Shown piece by piece: positions 48,414-57,165 of a DNA stretch of 64,000 nt. Each line of letters begins with the position of its first letter. The stretch's first letter is position 1. The notes under the pieces are model-generated. The model had not been told where the DNA came from and did no database searches. It worked only from the letters and a program-made list of their open reading frames with translations. The position numbers and the translations under genes are program-made. Origin of the DNA: Peristeroidobacter agariperforans (GTDB taxonomy: Bacteria; Pseudomonadota; Gammaproteobacteria; Steroidobacterales; Steroidobacteraceae); the NCBI RefSeq assembly GCF_004138335.1, contig NZ_RYFW01000001.1:1178001-1242000 (forward strand). Direction: 5' to 3'.

Positions 48414-49921
48414 TTATTCAGCACGAATCTCACTTGCAACACGGCGCGCTGGGCGACCGGCGCGCCGTTCTTGCGAACGGGCTCGAAACGCCATTTGCCC
48501 ACGGAGTCGAGCGCAGCCTTGTCGAACACCTGCGTGGGGGCCGAGTCGCGAACCTGAAGATCGCGAGTACTGCCGTCTGGCGCGATCGTGAACTCGACCT
48601 GCACCCAGCCCTCGGTGCCTGAGCGCTGCGCTTCTCTCGGATACACCGGCGGCACTTCGCGAATCCGCTTCAACGAGGCCGCTTGTGCGAAGTCCTGATC
48701 GGGCAGCACGGACGCCTGCTGTTCCGGCGCCGGCTCTTGCGGTTGGATTTCGACAGCGGGTGCTGCCGATTCATTGTTCGCTTCGGCGACCTGTTCGACC
48801 GGCGGCGCATTCGCGATCGGCGGTGCATTCGCTGCGGTTTCCTGCTCGGCAAGCTCGCGGGCGATGGCGTCTGCTAACTCCTGCTCGGCGATGGCGGCCG
48901 CAGCAACAGCATCGGCAGTGGGAGTTGCCAGCTGAGCGGCCGCTGCCGGAGCGGCGCTCGGTCGAGCCGCGACTTGCGGCGGCTTCGGCGCCGCTCGAGA
49001 CAGCGCCAACAGCTGCGCACGTAGAGCATCGAGTCGCGGGTGACTGGGGGCCGCTCTCTGTAACGCTGTCCAGGCGGTCACGACGCGTGGCGCGCTTCGC
49101 TCTTCCAACGCCTTGACGACCCGCTGCTCGAGCGTGTGGATGACTTTCTGCACGCCCGCCTCGGCATCGGCGTTGTTCGCGTCGAGCGACAGCACGTCTC
49201 GATAATATTGAAGGGCATTGTCGCCGCGCGGATCGATGAGCCGGCCGCTGAGATAAGCGATCTGCGCGCTGCCCAGCTTGGACTTGACCTGATCTTCGAC
49301 GGGCGCGTCGCTGACCTGCGTGGTTTGCAGCGTCGCTGGCAAGCCCTGATCGCGTGAGTGCCACCAGATAGCGAATGCCATGACGGCTGCCAGCACGCCG
49401 GAGCCTGCGGCGATGGCTTTGCCGAGATACGGACGCTTGCGAGCGATGGTGCGCACCGCCTGCAAAGCGACCGGCTGTATGTCGGCCAGTTCGTTATAAC
49501 GACGCGTGGCCGCGTTGAGAAACTGAAAGGCGCGGCCCGGTGAAATGGGCTTGTGCAGGAAGCGATAGATCTGGCCGGTGCTGAGCAACGACGCGACCCC
49601 GCTTTCCTCTTCACGCCGGCCGGTGGCCATGAAGATCAGCTCGGGGAACTGCGCCTGCAAGCGTTCCAGCAACGAAGTCACATCGCCGTGGAGCGAGCCC
49701 AGGTCGACGATGAGGACGTCGCAGCGGCCGCCGACCAGATAGTCGACGGCAGCATCGGCGGAAGGAACATCCCAGAGAGCGTGCTCGGACCCCGCGGAGG
49801 AGCGCAGGGCCTCGAGCAAGCCGGCGTCCGACGTTAGTACGACGACATCAATGATCTGACCCGGCCGCGCCGCAGTGGTGCGGACCGTGTTGAGAAAATC
49901 ATCGGGCCGCGTACTGCGCAC
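48410..49921 (-). CDS. Receiver-like / TM / TPR-like / TonB C-terminal fusion protein, second copy
   Basis: 503 residues, the shorter paralogue of the 31880-33928 protein. The receiver-like domain (about 20-140) keeps the acceptor-position Asp in DVLIVDLGSL and Lys-Pro in FLHKPISP, but has lost the acidic pair. A membrane helix lies near residue 180 (AAGSGVLAAVMAFAIWW), then a helical region with a TPR-like unit and a Pro/Ala/Glu-rich linker. The TonB C-terminal domain (VPPVYPREAQRSGTEGWVQVEF, split here) ends it. GTG at 49921 is the only start before an upstream in-frame stop. It is the last of four same-strand signalling genes. Confidence 0.82.
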   Translation of the reverse strand: MRSTRPDDFLNTVRTTAARPGQIIDVVVLTSDAGLLEALRSSAGSEHALWDVPSADAAVDYLVGGRCDVLIVDLGSLHGDVTSLLERLQAQFPELIFMATGRREEESGVASLLSTGQIYRFLHKPISPGRAFQFLNAATRRYNELADIQPVALQAVRTIARKRPYLGKAIAAGSGVLAAVMAFAIWWHSRDQGLPATLQTTQVSDAPVEDQVKSKLGSAQIAYLSGRLIDPRGDNALQYYRDVLSLDANNADAEAGVQKVIHTLEQRVVKALEERSAPRVVTAWTALQRAAPSHPRLDALRAQLLALSRAAPKPPQVAARPSAAPAAAAQLATPTADAVAAAAIAEQELADAIARELAEQETAANAPPIANAPPVEQVAEANNESAAPAVEIQPQEPAPEQQASVLPDQDFAQAASLKRIREVPPVYPREAQRSGTEGWVQVEFTIAPDGSTRDLQVRDSAPTQVFDKAALDSVGKWRFEPVRKNGAPVAQRAVLQVRFVLNN

Positions 49922-49938
49922 GTCACCATTCTCGGGTC

Positions 49939-49969
49939 ATCGAAAGGGCCCCTTCGGGCCGCTTTCGAT
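49939..49969 (-). other. Hairpin between the CheX gene and the TonB-fusion gene
   Basis: ATCGAAAG-GGCCC and GGGCC-G-CTTTCGAT pair over 13 bp with one bulged G and a CTTC loop. No T-run follows on either strand. It may attenuate or separate expression of the last gene of the array. Confidence 0.4.
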
Positions 49970-49982
49970 CATCTTGAAAAGG

Positions 49983-50432
49983 TCATTCGAGACACACGAC
50001 CAACTGCGCCGAATGACTGCGCCAGTTGATCGGAATGACGAAGGAGCGGATGTTGTCGGGAGTAACGATCTTCTCGGGCTCGCCGGCCACGACGGTCGGC
50101 ACCGAGATCATGAAGTCCTTGCCGAAATCGCGGCGCGCGTTGCCGGAGATCGTGTTGGCGACTTCGCCCACCAGGTCGCACATGTTTTCCTGGGTCAGCT
50201 CCGTCTCTCCCATGCGCATGAGCATGACGGTGAGCATGGGGCGTGAGGCCGTGAAATAAACGATGCCGCGACGCTTGCCGGCGATGGAAATCAGGCCGGT
50301 GAATTCCTGAATCGTGGGCTTGCCTTCCTGCACGATGTAGGGCGAGCCGACCGAAGCGGGCTGGTTGGCCGCGGTCGCGAAGTAGTGCGTCGTTCCTTCG
50401 ACGAACGTTTCCAATTCAACTTTAGTCATCAT
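49983..50432 (-). CDS. CheX-like chemotaxis phosphatase
   Basis: A 149-residue CheX/CheC-type protein. The helix GEVANTISGNARRDFG carries the E-x-x-N active-site pair that inserts into a phosphorylated CheY receiver and drives dephosphorylation. The flanking pattern (GLISIAGKRRGIVYFTASRPML, TVVAGEP) fits the family beta sheet. It overlaps the CheY-like gene by 11 bases, so that receiver is its likely substrate. Confidence 0.87.
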   Translation of the reverse strand: MMTKVELETFVEGTTHYFATAANQPASVGSPYIVQEGKPTIQEFTGLISIAGKRRGIVYFTASRPMLTVMLMRMGETELTQENMCDLVGEVANTISGNARRDFGKDFMISVPTVVAGEPEKIVTPDNIRSFVIPINWRSHSAQLVVCLE

Positions 50433-50841
50433 TGCCGGCGCCCCTCAACAGCTCTTCCAGCGCTTCCGTAAGCTGGCGATCTGTGAATGGTTTGCAAAGA
50501 AAGCCATTGGCGCCCTTCTTCAAAGCTTCGATGGCGGTCGCCTTGTCGGAAAGCGCCGAAATCACCAGGATGAGAACGTCCGGCTTGATCTTCACCAGGT
50601 TCTCGACGCACTCGATGCCATCCATCTCGGGCATCGTGATGTCCATGGTGACGACGTCGGCCGGCTCCTTGCGGAAGGCCTCGACGGCCTGCTTGCCGTT
50701 CGCCGCGGTGGCGATCACTTGCAGACGCTCGATCTGCAGTTCTCGCTCGATCTTGCGGCGAATTATGTTCGAATCGTCACAAATCATGAGCTTGAGCTTC
50801 CCGTTCGTCAACGGTTCAGCCTTGGCATTGGCGCTCGCCAT
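50422..50841 (-). CDS. CheY-like response regulator
   Basis: A 139-residue stand-alone receiver. Key residues are present: acidic pair in LMICDDSNI, acceptor Asp in VVTMDITMPEMDGI, Ser in LVISALSDKAT and Lys in GFLCKPF. The family acts by phosphorylation-dependent protein binding. It lies 63 bases after the CheA-like kinase gene and overlaps cheX, so kinase, receiver and phosphatase form one circuit. Confidence 0.93.
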   Translation of the reverse strand: MASANAKAEPLTNGKLKLMICDDSNIIRRKIERELQIERLQVIATAANGKQAVEAFRKEPADVVTMDITMPEMDGIECVENLVKIKPDVLILVISALSDKATAIEALKKGANGFLCKPFTDRQLTEALEELLRGAGNDD

Positions 50842-50904
50842 TACAGTCCCTCTTAGTCTTCAATATTCCAGGCGAAGTGATTCGGTCCGTCACATAAGGG
50901 GCGA

Positions 50905-53208
50905 TCAGGCGGCCACTGCGCTTTGCGTTGCGGGCAGCCAGATCTTGAACTTGGAGAACTTGCCGCCGGCCGAGGCCAGGCCCACGCGGCCGCCGAGCTC
51001 GGCGACCAGGATGCGCACCAGATCCATGCCGGCGCCACGACCGGCGTCGGTGGTCACGCGATCCGCCGTCGAGAAGCCCGGGCGGAAGATCAGCGCCATG
51101 GTCTGACGCGGGTCGAGCATCGCAGCCTGGGCCGGGGTGATCAGGCCGCGTTCCACCGCGACTTCCTTGATCCGCTCCAGCTGCAAGCCACGGCCGTCGT
51201 CCTGCACGATCAGCTCGAAGCCATCGCTGCCGCGAGGTGTGAATTCCACGGCCAGGGCGCCAGCCGCGGCCTTGTTGACCTTGGCGCGCTCGCCCGGCTC
51301 TTCGATGCCGTGCACGACCGCGTTGCGTACCAATTGAATAGTGATGTCCTTGACCGCGCGGCGATAAGCCTCAGGCACGCCGTCCAGGCCGGCGCAACGC
51401 AGGTTGACCTGCTTGGACTGGCTGCTCGCGACCCGAGCCGCGAGATCCTCGAGCGTGCGTTCCAGGCCGCCGACTGCGCCAGTGGTCTCGCCGAGATCCG
51501 CCGGGGCGACCAGAGCCTTGGTGATCTGCGTCTGATCCTGACCGGCCAGCCACTGATCGACTTTTTCGGCGCCGACTTCGCCGCCGGCCGTGCGTTTGGT
51601 GGCGATGGCGTGGTGCAGGTCGACCAGCCGGCTCAACATCTCGCGCACCTGGGCGAGGTGGTTGAACAGATCGTCCAGTTTCACGACCAGCGGCAGGAAG
51701 TCGCTACCCGACAGCGACTGCCGGCCCTTGAGGTCGTTGAGGGATTCTTCGAACGCGTGGGCGCGCTGCTCGACGGTCTTGAGGCCGAGCGCCGCCGCTT
51801 CGCCCTTGACCGCGTGCACTTGACGGTAGATGCCGTCGATCTTGGCGCGGAACGCCGATTCCTCGCGCGCCGGCTCCTTGAGGATGGAGTTCACCATCTT
51901 CAGCGACACATCGGCGTCGGTGAGGAAGCTGGTCAGGCTGTCCGGCTCCACGTGCAGGATGCGCAACAGCAGATCGAGCTGGGCCTGCGCCTTTTCCTGC
52001 GATTCCTGCAGTTCGCGCGACAGCATCACGCGCTTGGTCACGTCGTTCACCGTCACCAGCAGGTGCGACAGCGAGCCTTCGGATTTCACGCGGTTGAAAT
52101 CGAATTCCAGGAAGTGCGTGTCGAAGCCGCCGGCCGGGTTGTCGAAATGCACTTCCACTTCGTTCAACGGGTTGATGGTCTTGACCAGCTTCTCGTTGAC
52201 GCGCTCGCCCCACAGCAGCGCGACGTAGTCCATCGCGGTGCGCAGGGTCTTTTCGGGGACGATGTCCTTGAGCAGCTTGTCGAAGGTCAGATCCAGGAAG
52301 TCTTCGCGGCGGAAGATGGCGTTGAGCGCCATGGAGCGCTCGCTACCCAGCTTCAGGTCCTTGTCCAGCAGGAACAGACCTTCATTCACCGTGCGCAGAA
52401 TGTCCTGCGTTTCCTTGCGCTGCCGGTTCGAGGAAGCTTCTTCCTTGCGCAGGTTGCGGGCGAAGAACAGGAAGATCGCGCCGAGCAGCAGCAAGGCCGC
52501 GACCATGCCGCCGATCTGGATGTAACGCAGCGTGTCGGTCTGCTTACGGCTGTGCGCCTCGACCTGATTCGACAGGCTGGCCAGCACGGTGGAGAGCTGA
52601 CCATGGGCAGTGTTGCCGTATTGAGTGAGATCGTTCAGCGCGCCCTGCAGGCGGCGCCCGCGGGGGCTGAGCTGAACCGTCGACACCGGGGCAGCGGCAA
52701 CCGGGGCGGCTGCATTCTTGCCGTTGGCTGCCGGGGCAGGAGCAGGCGCCGGCTGAGTGGTCACGTAAGGCGAGCCGGAGAAGCGCAAGATCGGGTCGAG
52801 CTTGGCTTTGTAGCCGTCCCACAGCTTGCTGGCGCCCTTCAGCTGTTCGACCGCGGCCGGCTCGGTCATCGACGGCAGCACCAGGATGTCCCCGGTGCTG
52901 TCCGTGATCATGCCGCCGTTGGCGAGGCTGTTCAGGGAGTTGTCGAAGGCCGCTGCGGCCTTGCGCAGGCTTTCCAGCGTCTCGTCTATTTTTTCGCCGT
53001 TTTGCAGCCGTTGCGCCAGCTGCACGCTGGCGTCGTACACCGCGTGCGGCTGTTGCGCCCGGTTTTCGAGGAAGCGCACGCCCGCGACGTTGTCCGAGAA
53101 CTGGCCGGCCTTGCCGTGGTTCACCGCCATGATGATGGCCATGAACACCAGAAACCCGGTGATCGCGAATACGATTCCTTTGTACCGACCCAGATCTAGA
53201 ATTCCCAT
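50905..53208 (-). CDS. Membrane-bound CheA-like sensor histidine kinase
   Basis: 767 residues. Two membrane helices (about 10-30 and 230-252) enclose a periplasmic sensor with a PilJ/type IV pili-like helical look and a Pro/Ala linker. A PAS-like region follows (DILRTVNEGLFLLDKDLKLG), then an Hpt-type helix with phospho-His in VHAVKGEAAALGL near residue 470. A CheA-type ATPase ends it (LVRNAVVHGIEEPGER, QDDGRGL, FRPGFST, GRGAGMDLV). There is no CheW/P5 domain, so it should not couple to classical receptor arrays. The ATG at 53208 has AGGGGAAG upstream. Confidence 0.88.
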   Translation of the reverse strand: MGILDLGRYKGIVFAITGFLVFMAIIMAVNHGKAGQFSDNVAGVRFLENRAQQPHAVYDASVQLAQRLQNGEKIDETLESLRKAAAAFDNSLNSLANGGMITDSTGDILVLPSMTEPAAVEQLKGASKLWDGYKAKLDPILRFSGSPYVTTQPAPAPAPAANGKNAAAPVAAAPVSTVQLSPRGRRLQGALNDLTQYGNTAHGQLSTVLASLSNQVEAHSRKQTDTLRYIQIGGMVAALLLLGAIFLFFARNLRKEEASSNRQRKETQDILRTVNEGLFLLDKDLKLGSERSMALNAIFRREDFLDLTFDKLLKDIVPEKTLRTAMDYVALLWGERVNEKLVKTINPLNEVEVHFDNPAGGFDTHFLEFDFNRVKSEGSLSHLLVTVNDVTKRVMLSRELQESQEKAQAQLDLLLRILHVEPDSLTSFLTDADVSLKMVNSILKEPAREESAFRAKIDGIYRQVHAVKGEAAALGLKTVEQRAHAFEESLNDLKGRQSLSGSDFLPLVVKLDDLFNHLAQVREMLSRLVDLHHAIATKRTAGGEVGAEKVDQWLAGQDQTQITKALVAPADLGETTGAVGGLERTLEDLAARVASSQSKQVNLRCAGLDGVPEAYRRAVKDITIQLVRNAVVHGIEEPGERAKVNKAAAGALAVEFTPRGSDGFELIVQDDGRGLQLERIKEVAVERGLITPAQAAMLDPRQTMALIFRPGFSTADRVTTDAGRGAGMDLVRILVAELGGRVGLASAGGKFSKFKIWLPATQSAVAA

Positions 53209-53842
53209 GTCTCTTCCCCTTGGTCGCGCGAGCCGCGCGGGCCGCGCAGACCTACCCTCAAGCCGGAATATGCGAAAAAGCCCACCCTTCAGCACCGCGT
53301 TTCGCGGCGTGATGTCTTCCCAGACTGCGGCTTTCCGCTCCCTGATGAACAAGTATCTAATCTGACAATAAGCACTTTGACTGTCGCTCGACTCAGTTCC
53401 CGTTTTTTAATCGCGAAAACATGCGCCAGTTCAAAGTTTCGCCCACTTTCGATTCGGGGGCTGCGCGAAACGCGCTGGTCTCAGTTCCGGAAAGGCTTAA
53501 ACCTACTGCCGGGCCCGTCTTAAGTTGCCGTTCGCAAGTTAGGGCTGGGCTCGGCCCGCTGATGTGACAGGACTGCAACAGCGCGCCGCCGATACATAGT
53601 CGAAGGCGCTGCAGCAGACAGTTTTGCCTGCGAGGGTGGGGTCAAGTCAATGGCGCGTTTATGCGACAAGCAGGTGTTTTCGACGCCGTTGCAAGCAGTT
53701 ACGCACCGCGATAGGTAGTCGGGGATGCTCGACAAGCCCGTGGCCGCCGCTCATGATGCGCTCCTCGCGATGGAGCAACGCTCCTGTTCAGCCAAGGGCT
53801 GGATCGTGGCAGGGGCCGACTTTCATTCGAAGCCGTAGGGTC
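53209..53842. other. Intergenic region with no recognisable gene
   Basis: About 630 bases between divergent genes. It is relatively AT-rich near 53345-53440, where promoters for the kinase array would lie. Short frames here lack ribosome sites and protein-like composition, and I see no repeat or structured RNA. Confidence 0.45.
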
Positions 53843-54313
53843 ATGAGCAAAATAGAATTCAAATCGCACGTGCCCGTTGCGCAAAAGGCGGCGCTGGAAG
53901 CGCTGCTGTTTTTCAATGCCTGCCAGGAACGGGTCAGCGCCTGTATCGCCGACGCCATCGAGAAATTCGGTGCGCCGGAGATCGTCGCCGATCGCGACCG
54001 GCTGCGCATCCATATGAAAGGTCTGCCGGAAGTGCAGTCGCTGTTCGCCATCGATGTGCAGACTGGCCGGCCGGTCGGCGTCGCCGTCTACGCGCGCCAG
54101 GACATCGAGCACGTCACCGTCGTTCACATCGGCATCACCTCGGAATTCGCGAGCGGCGGCCGGCGCGCCAATGAACAACTGCTCTTGAAGCTGTTGCGCG
54201 AGGTCCGGCGCTCCACGCGGCGTGTGAAGGGCATTCGCACGATGGATTTGTTTTACGCGAACGCCACGGGCCGGGCCGCTACGTCTCGCGCCACGGCCAA
54301 AGTATTGATGTAA
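53843..54313 (+). CDS. Hypothetical protein with GNAT-like C-terminal pattern
   Basis: 156 residues, soluble. I do not recognise the family. The N-terminal half is helical (AALEALLFFNACQERVSACIADAIEKF, split here). The C-terminal half alternates strand and helix: RPVGVAVYARQ, HVTVVHIGITSEF, then NEQLLLKLLREVRRSTRRV and GIRTMDLFYAN. That resembles the end of a GNAT acetyltransferase but lacks a clear acetyl-CoA loop. The ATG at 53843 is chosen because the conserved-looking part starts there. Confidence 0.6.
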   Translation: MSKIEFKSHVPVAQKAALEALLFFNACQERVSACIADAIEKFGAPEIVADRDRLRIHMKGLPEVQSLFAIDVQTGRPVGVAVYARQDIEHVTVVHIGITSEFASGGRRANEQLLLKLLREVRRSTRRVKGIRTMDLFYANATGRAATSRATAKVLM

Positions 54314-54360
54314 CAACCGTCGATAGGCGGCTGCTCGCCAGCCGCTTCGGGTTCATCGAA

Positions 54361-55317
54361 TTGTTCCGTCAAGCACTCCTCCGCGTCACCACCAAACTCG
54401 CGATCCTCGGCACGGCCGGCGTCTGGCTGTGTTTGCTCGCTGGGTTGCTGGGGCAGCTCGCGTGGCCTTTCGATTTGTTCGCTCATTTTCGAGTGCAGTA
54501 CGCGGCGTGCTTCGTTTTGTTTGCCTGCGTATTGATGCTGTTGCGACGTTTCGGAATTGCCGTCGCTGCTGCGGTGGGCTTCGGCGTCAGCGTCGTGCCG
54601 CTGCTGCCCTATGTCGGGAGCGAGTCCGTGTCTGCCGCCGTCGCGGCCCCGCGCGAGGAAACATTCCGGCTGCTGTCTTTCAACGTCTGGTTCCGTAATC
54701 CCGACATGGCGCAGGTCGCGGAGTACATCGAGAAGTCACATGCGGACGCGGTGGTGCTGCTCGAGCTGACGCCGCCGCAAGCAGAGATGCTGGCGCCGCT
54801 GCTGCCCACGTATCCGCACTATCACATCGATTCCAGTCGCATGGGCGCCGCGGTGTTCACCAAGTGGCCAGTGATTTCCGCGGAGTCGGTGCCGCTCTCG
54901 CGGGGTGGCGCTGTCGCTGCGCGATTGATGCTGGATTGGAAGGGCACCCCGGTGAGTGTGCTCGGCGTGCACCTGAACTGGCCGCTCGGTCCGCGCAATT
55001 CGAAGTTTCGGAATCAGGAGCTGAATTCGCTGGTCGCTTTCAGCAAGGCGCAGCGAGGACCGCTGCTGGTCGCGGGCGATTTCAATCTCACGCCCTGGTC
55101 GGAATACTTCAGCGATGCGTTGGAACAGTCAGGGCTGCACGATGCGGCGCTCGGCTTCGGGCTGGCGCCCAGCTGGCCGTCGCAGTTCGCACCGGTCGGC
55201 ATCCGCATCGATCATTGTTTGCTGTCGCGGCACTGGCAGGCTGTCAGCACGAGGCTCGGGCCGGTGCTCGGCTCGGATCATCTGCCGCTGGTGGCAGACG
55301 TGTCCTTACGTCGCTAG
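54361..55317 (+). CDS. Endonuclease/exonuclease/phosphatase (EEP) family membrane protein
   Basis: About 318 residues. Two or three N-terminal hydrophobic helices (LAILGTAGVWLCLLAGLLG; FVLFACVLMLL; AVAAAVGFGVSVVPLLPYV) precede an EEP hydrolase domain, which would face the periplasm. Metal and catalytic motifs are LLSFNVW, VVLLELTP, VHLNWPLG, GDFNLTPWS and the terminal GSDHLPLVADV. Related YafD-like proteins are phosphodiesterases of uncertain substrate. The best start found is TTG at 54361; no ATG gives the first helix. A small hairpin (about 54327-54346) precedes it. Convergent with the NYN gene. Confidence 0.8.
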   Translation: MFRQALLRVTTKLAILGTAGVWLCLLAGLLGQLAWPFDLFAHFRVQYAACFVLFACVLMLLRRFGIAVAAAVGFGVSVVPLLPYVGSESVSAAVAAPREETFRLLSFNVWFRNPDMAQVAEYIEKSHADAVVLLELTPPQAEMLAPLLPTYPHYHIDSSRMGAAVFTKWPVISAESVPLSRGGAVAARLMLDWKGTPVSVLGVHLNWPLGPRNSKFRNQELNSLVAFSKAQRGPLLVAGDFNLTPWSEYFSDALEQSGLHDAALGFGLAPSWPSQFAPVGIRIDHCLLSRHWQAVSTRLGPVLGSDHLPLVADVSLRR

Positions 55318-56166
55318 CTATTCCGCGCGCGGCACCCGACGGATGATGTAGCCGCCGGATTTCTGATCGGGTTCGAGCGTCAGCAGTTTACGGGTCTGCG
55401 CCTCTTCGAGCAGATCGCTGAACGTGCGGAAGCCGAAATAGCTTTCGTTGAACCCGGGATTGCGCCGCTTCAAGGTCTGTTTGACCATGGAGCCCCAGAT
55501 CTTCTCGTCCTGATCGCGTTCTTCCGCGAGCGCATCGATGGTGTCGACGACCAGATCGAAGGCCTCTTGTTTGCGATCTTCCTCGCTGGTTTGCGGCTTC
55601 GCTGCCTTCGGCGCTTCACTGCCGGCGGCGGCCGCGGCTTTAGAGCCCGCGGGCTGCTTGCGACGCGCGCGCTGGTGGCGCTTCTTCTCTTCCTGCCGCA
55701 CCAGATCGTCGTAATAAATGAACTCGTCGCAATTGGCGATCAACAGGTCCGACGTCGAGCTCTTCACGCCGACGCCGATGACGATCTTGTTGTTCTCGCG
55801 CAGCTTGCTGACCAGCGGCGAGAAGTCCGAGTCGCCGCTGATGATGACGAACGTGTCGACGTGCGCCTTGGTGTAGCAAAGGTCGAGTGCGTCGACGACC
55901 AGGCGGATGTCGGCGGAGTTCTTGCCGGAGATCTTCACGTGCGGGATCTCGATCAGCTCGAACGACGCCTCGTGCATGGGCTTCTTGAAATCCTTGTAGC
56001 GGTCCCAGTCGCAGTACGCCTTCTTCACCACGATGCTGCCCTTGAGCAGCAGCCGTTCGAGCACGCGGTCGATGTCGAACTTGGCGTACTGCGCGTCACG
56101 CACACCGAGCGCGATGTTCTCGAAATCGCAGAACAGCGCCATGCTGGTGATGTTGTGAGCCGCCAT
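55318..56166 (-). CDS. NYN domain ribonuclease with C-terminal LOTUS/OST-HTH domain
   Basis: 282 residues. The N-terminal PIN-like NYN fold (about 8-155) has the acidic metal site: ALFCDFENIA, then NSADIRLVVDALDL and TFVIISGDSDFSPLV. A basic Ala-rich linker (about 160-195) joins it to an OST-HTH/LOTUS domain (KIWGSMVKQTLKRRNPGFNESYFGFRTFSDLLEEA, split here). NYN domains cut RNA, and LOTUS domains bind G-rich or structured RNA and partners, so this is a probable RNA-processing or decay enzyme. It is transcribed with corA immediately upstream on the same strand. Confidence 0.9.
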   Translation of the reverse strand: MAAHNITSMALFCDFENIALGVRDAQYAKFDIDRVLERLLLKGSIVVKKAYCDWDRYKDFKKPMHEASFELIEIPHVKISGKNSADIRLVVDALDLCYTKAHVDTFVIISGDSDFSPLVSKLRENNKIVIGVGVKSSTSDLLIANCDEFIYYDDLVRQEEKKRHQRARRKQPAGSKAAAAAGSEAPKAAKPQTSEEDRKQEAFDLVVDTIDALAEERDQDEKIWGSMVKQTLKRRNPGFNESYFGFRTFSDLLEEAQTRKLLTLEPDQKSGGYIIRRVPRAE

Positions 56167-57150
56167 CTACAACCAACCCTTGCGTTTGAACAGCGCGAAT
56201 GTGACGCCCATCGAGGCCACCATCAGCCCGATGGAAAAAAAGAAATTGCTGTACTTGCCCGGCAGGTCCGGCAGCAAGTGATAGTTCATGCCATAGATGC
56301 TGGCGATCAACGTGGGCGGCAGGAACAGCACCGCCGCGACCGAGAAGATCTTGATGATGTTGTTCTGCTCGACGTTGATCAGGCCGAGCGTCGCTTCCAG
56401 CAGGAACGAAACCTTCGAGCCTAGAAACGACGCGTGATCCGACAGTGACAGCACGTCGCGGCTGATGGAATGAAAGCGGTCGCGCTGCTCGGTGCTGATG
56501 CCCGGCACCGACTGCTGCACGAACATCAGTAATCGCCCGAGGCTGACCAGGCTCTCGCGACCCTTGGAGTTGAGCTCACCGTTGAAGCCGATGCGCTCGA
56601 TCATCGCGCGCAGGTCGCGGCTGGTCGGTTGACCGTTGCCGTTGCGAGCGAAGATGTTGCTGGACACGCTGTCCAGATCGGCGCCGACGCGCTCGAGCAC
56701 ATCGGCGATGCGCTCGATGAACGCCTCCATCAGGCCCGCGAGGATGGTCACTCCATTCGGGCAGGACGCCGGATGTTTGCCGGCATAGGCGATGAACTGC
56801 TGGAAGGGCTTGGTATCCATGTATCGGTTCGTAATGAGCCGATTGCCCGCCAGGATGAAAGTCACCGCCATGCTCACCGGCCGATCGGTATCGAGCTGCG
56901 CGGCGACCGTCATGGTCATGTAGAGCGCGCCGTTATCCTCGTACAGCCGGTTGGAGGTTTCGATCTCCTTCATTTCCTCGCGCGTCGGCACTTCGATGCC
57001 GAACGAGGCTTCGACCAGCTTCTCTTCCTCGACGGTGGGCTCGAGCAGATCGATCCACACCGCCTGCGTCGGAATCGGCGGCCCATCGTCGCCCATGCCG
57101 GCCTTGACTCTGGTCAGGCCCTGCGCTGCCGGGACGAAGATGTTCAGCAT
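56167..57150 (-). CDS. corA: CorA family divalent metal transporter
   Basis: 327 residues. A long cytosolic alpha/beta part and coiled stalk lead to two C-terminal helices. The signature YGMNYHLLPDL holds the pore GMN motif between them, and the protein ends in the basic FKRKGWL. It forms a pentameric Mg2+ (or Co2+/Ni2+) channel in the inner membrane. It sits directly upstream of the NYN gene with no gap. Confidence 0.95.
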   Translation of the reverse strand: MLNIFVPAAQGLTRVKAGMGDDGPPIPTQAVWIDLLEPTVEEEKLVEASFGIEVPTREEMKEIETSNRLYEDNGALYMTMTVAAQLDTDRPVSMAVTFILAGNRLITNRYMDTKPFQQFIAYAGKHPASCPNGVTILAGLMEAFIERIADVLERVGADLDSVSSNIFARNGNGQPTSRDLRAMIERIGFNGELNSKGRESLVSLGRLLMFVQQSVPGISTEQRDRFHSISRDVLSLSDHASFLGSKVSFLLEATLGLINVEQNNIIKIFSVAAVLFLPPTLIASIYGMNYHLLPDLPGKYSNFFFSIGLMVASMGVTFALFKRKGWL

Positions 57151-57165
57151 GCAGCCAGCTGCAGA

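Noticed and set aside
50923-53199. A 758-codon open frame opposite the CheA-like kinase gene
   Set aside because: The kinase frame has clear domains and motifs. The antisense frame has none and mirrors third-position GC.
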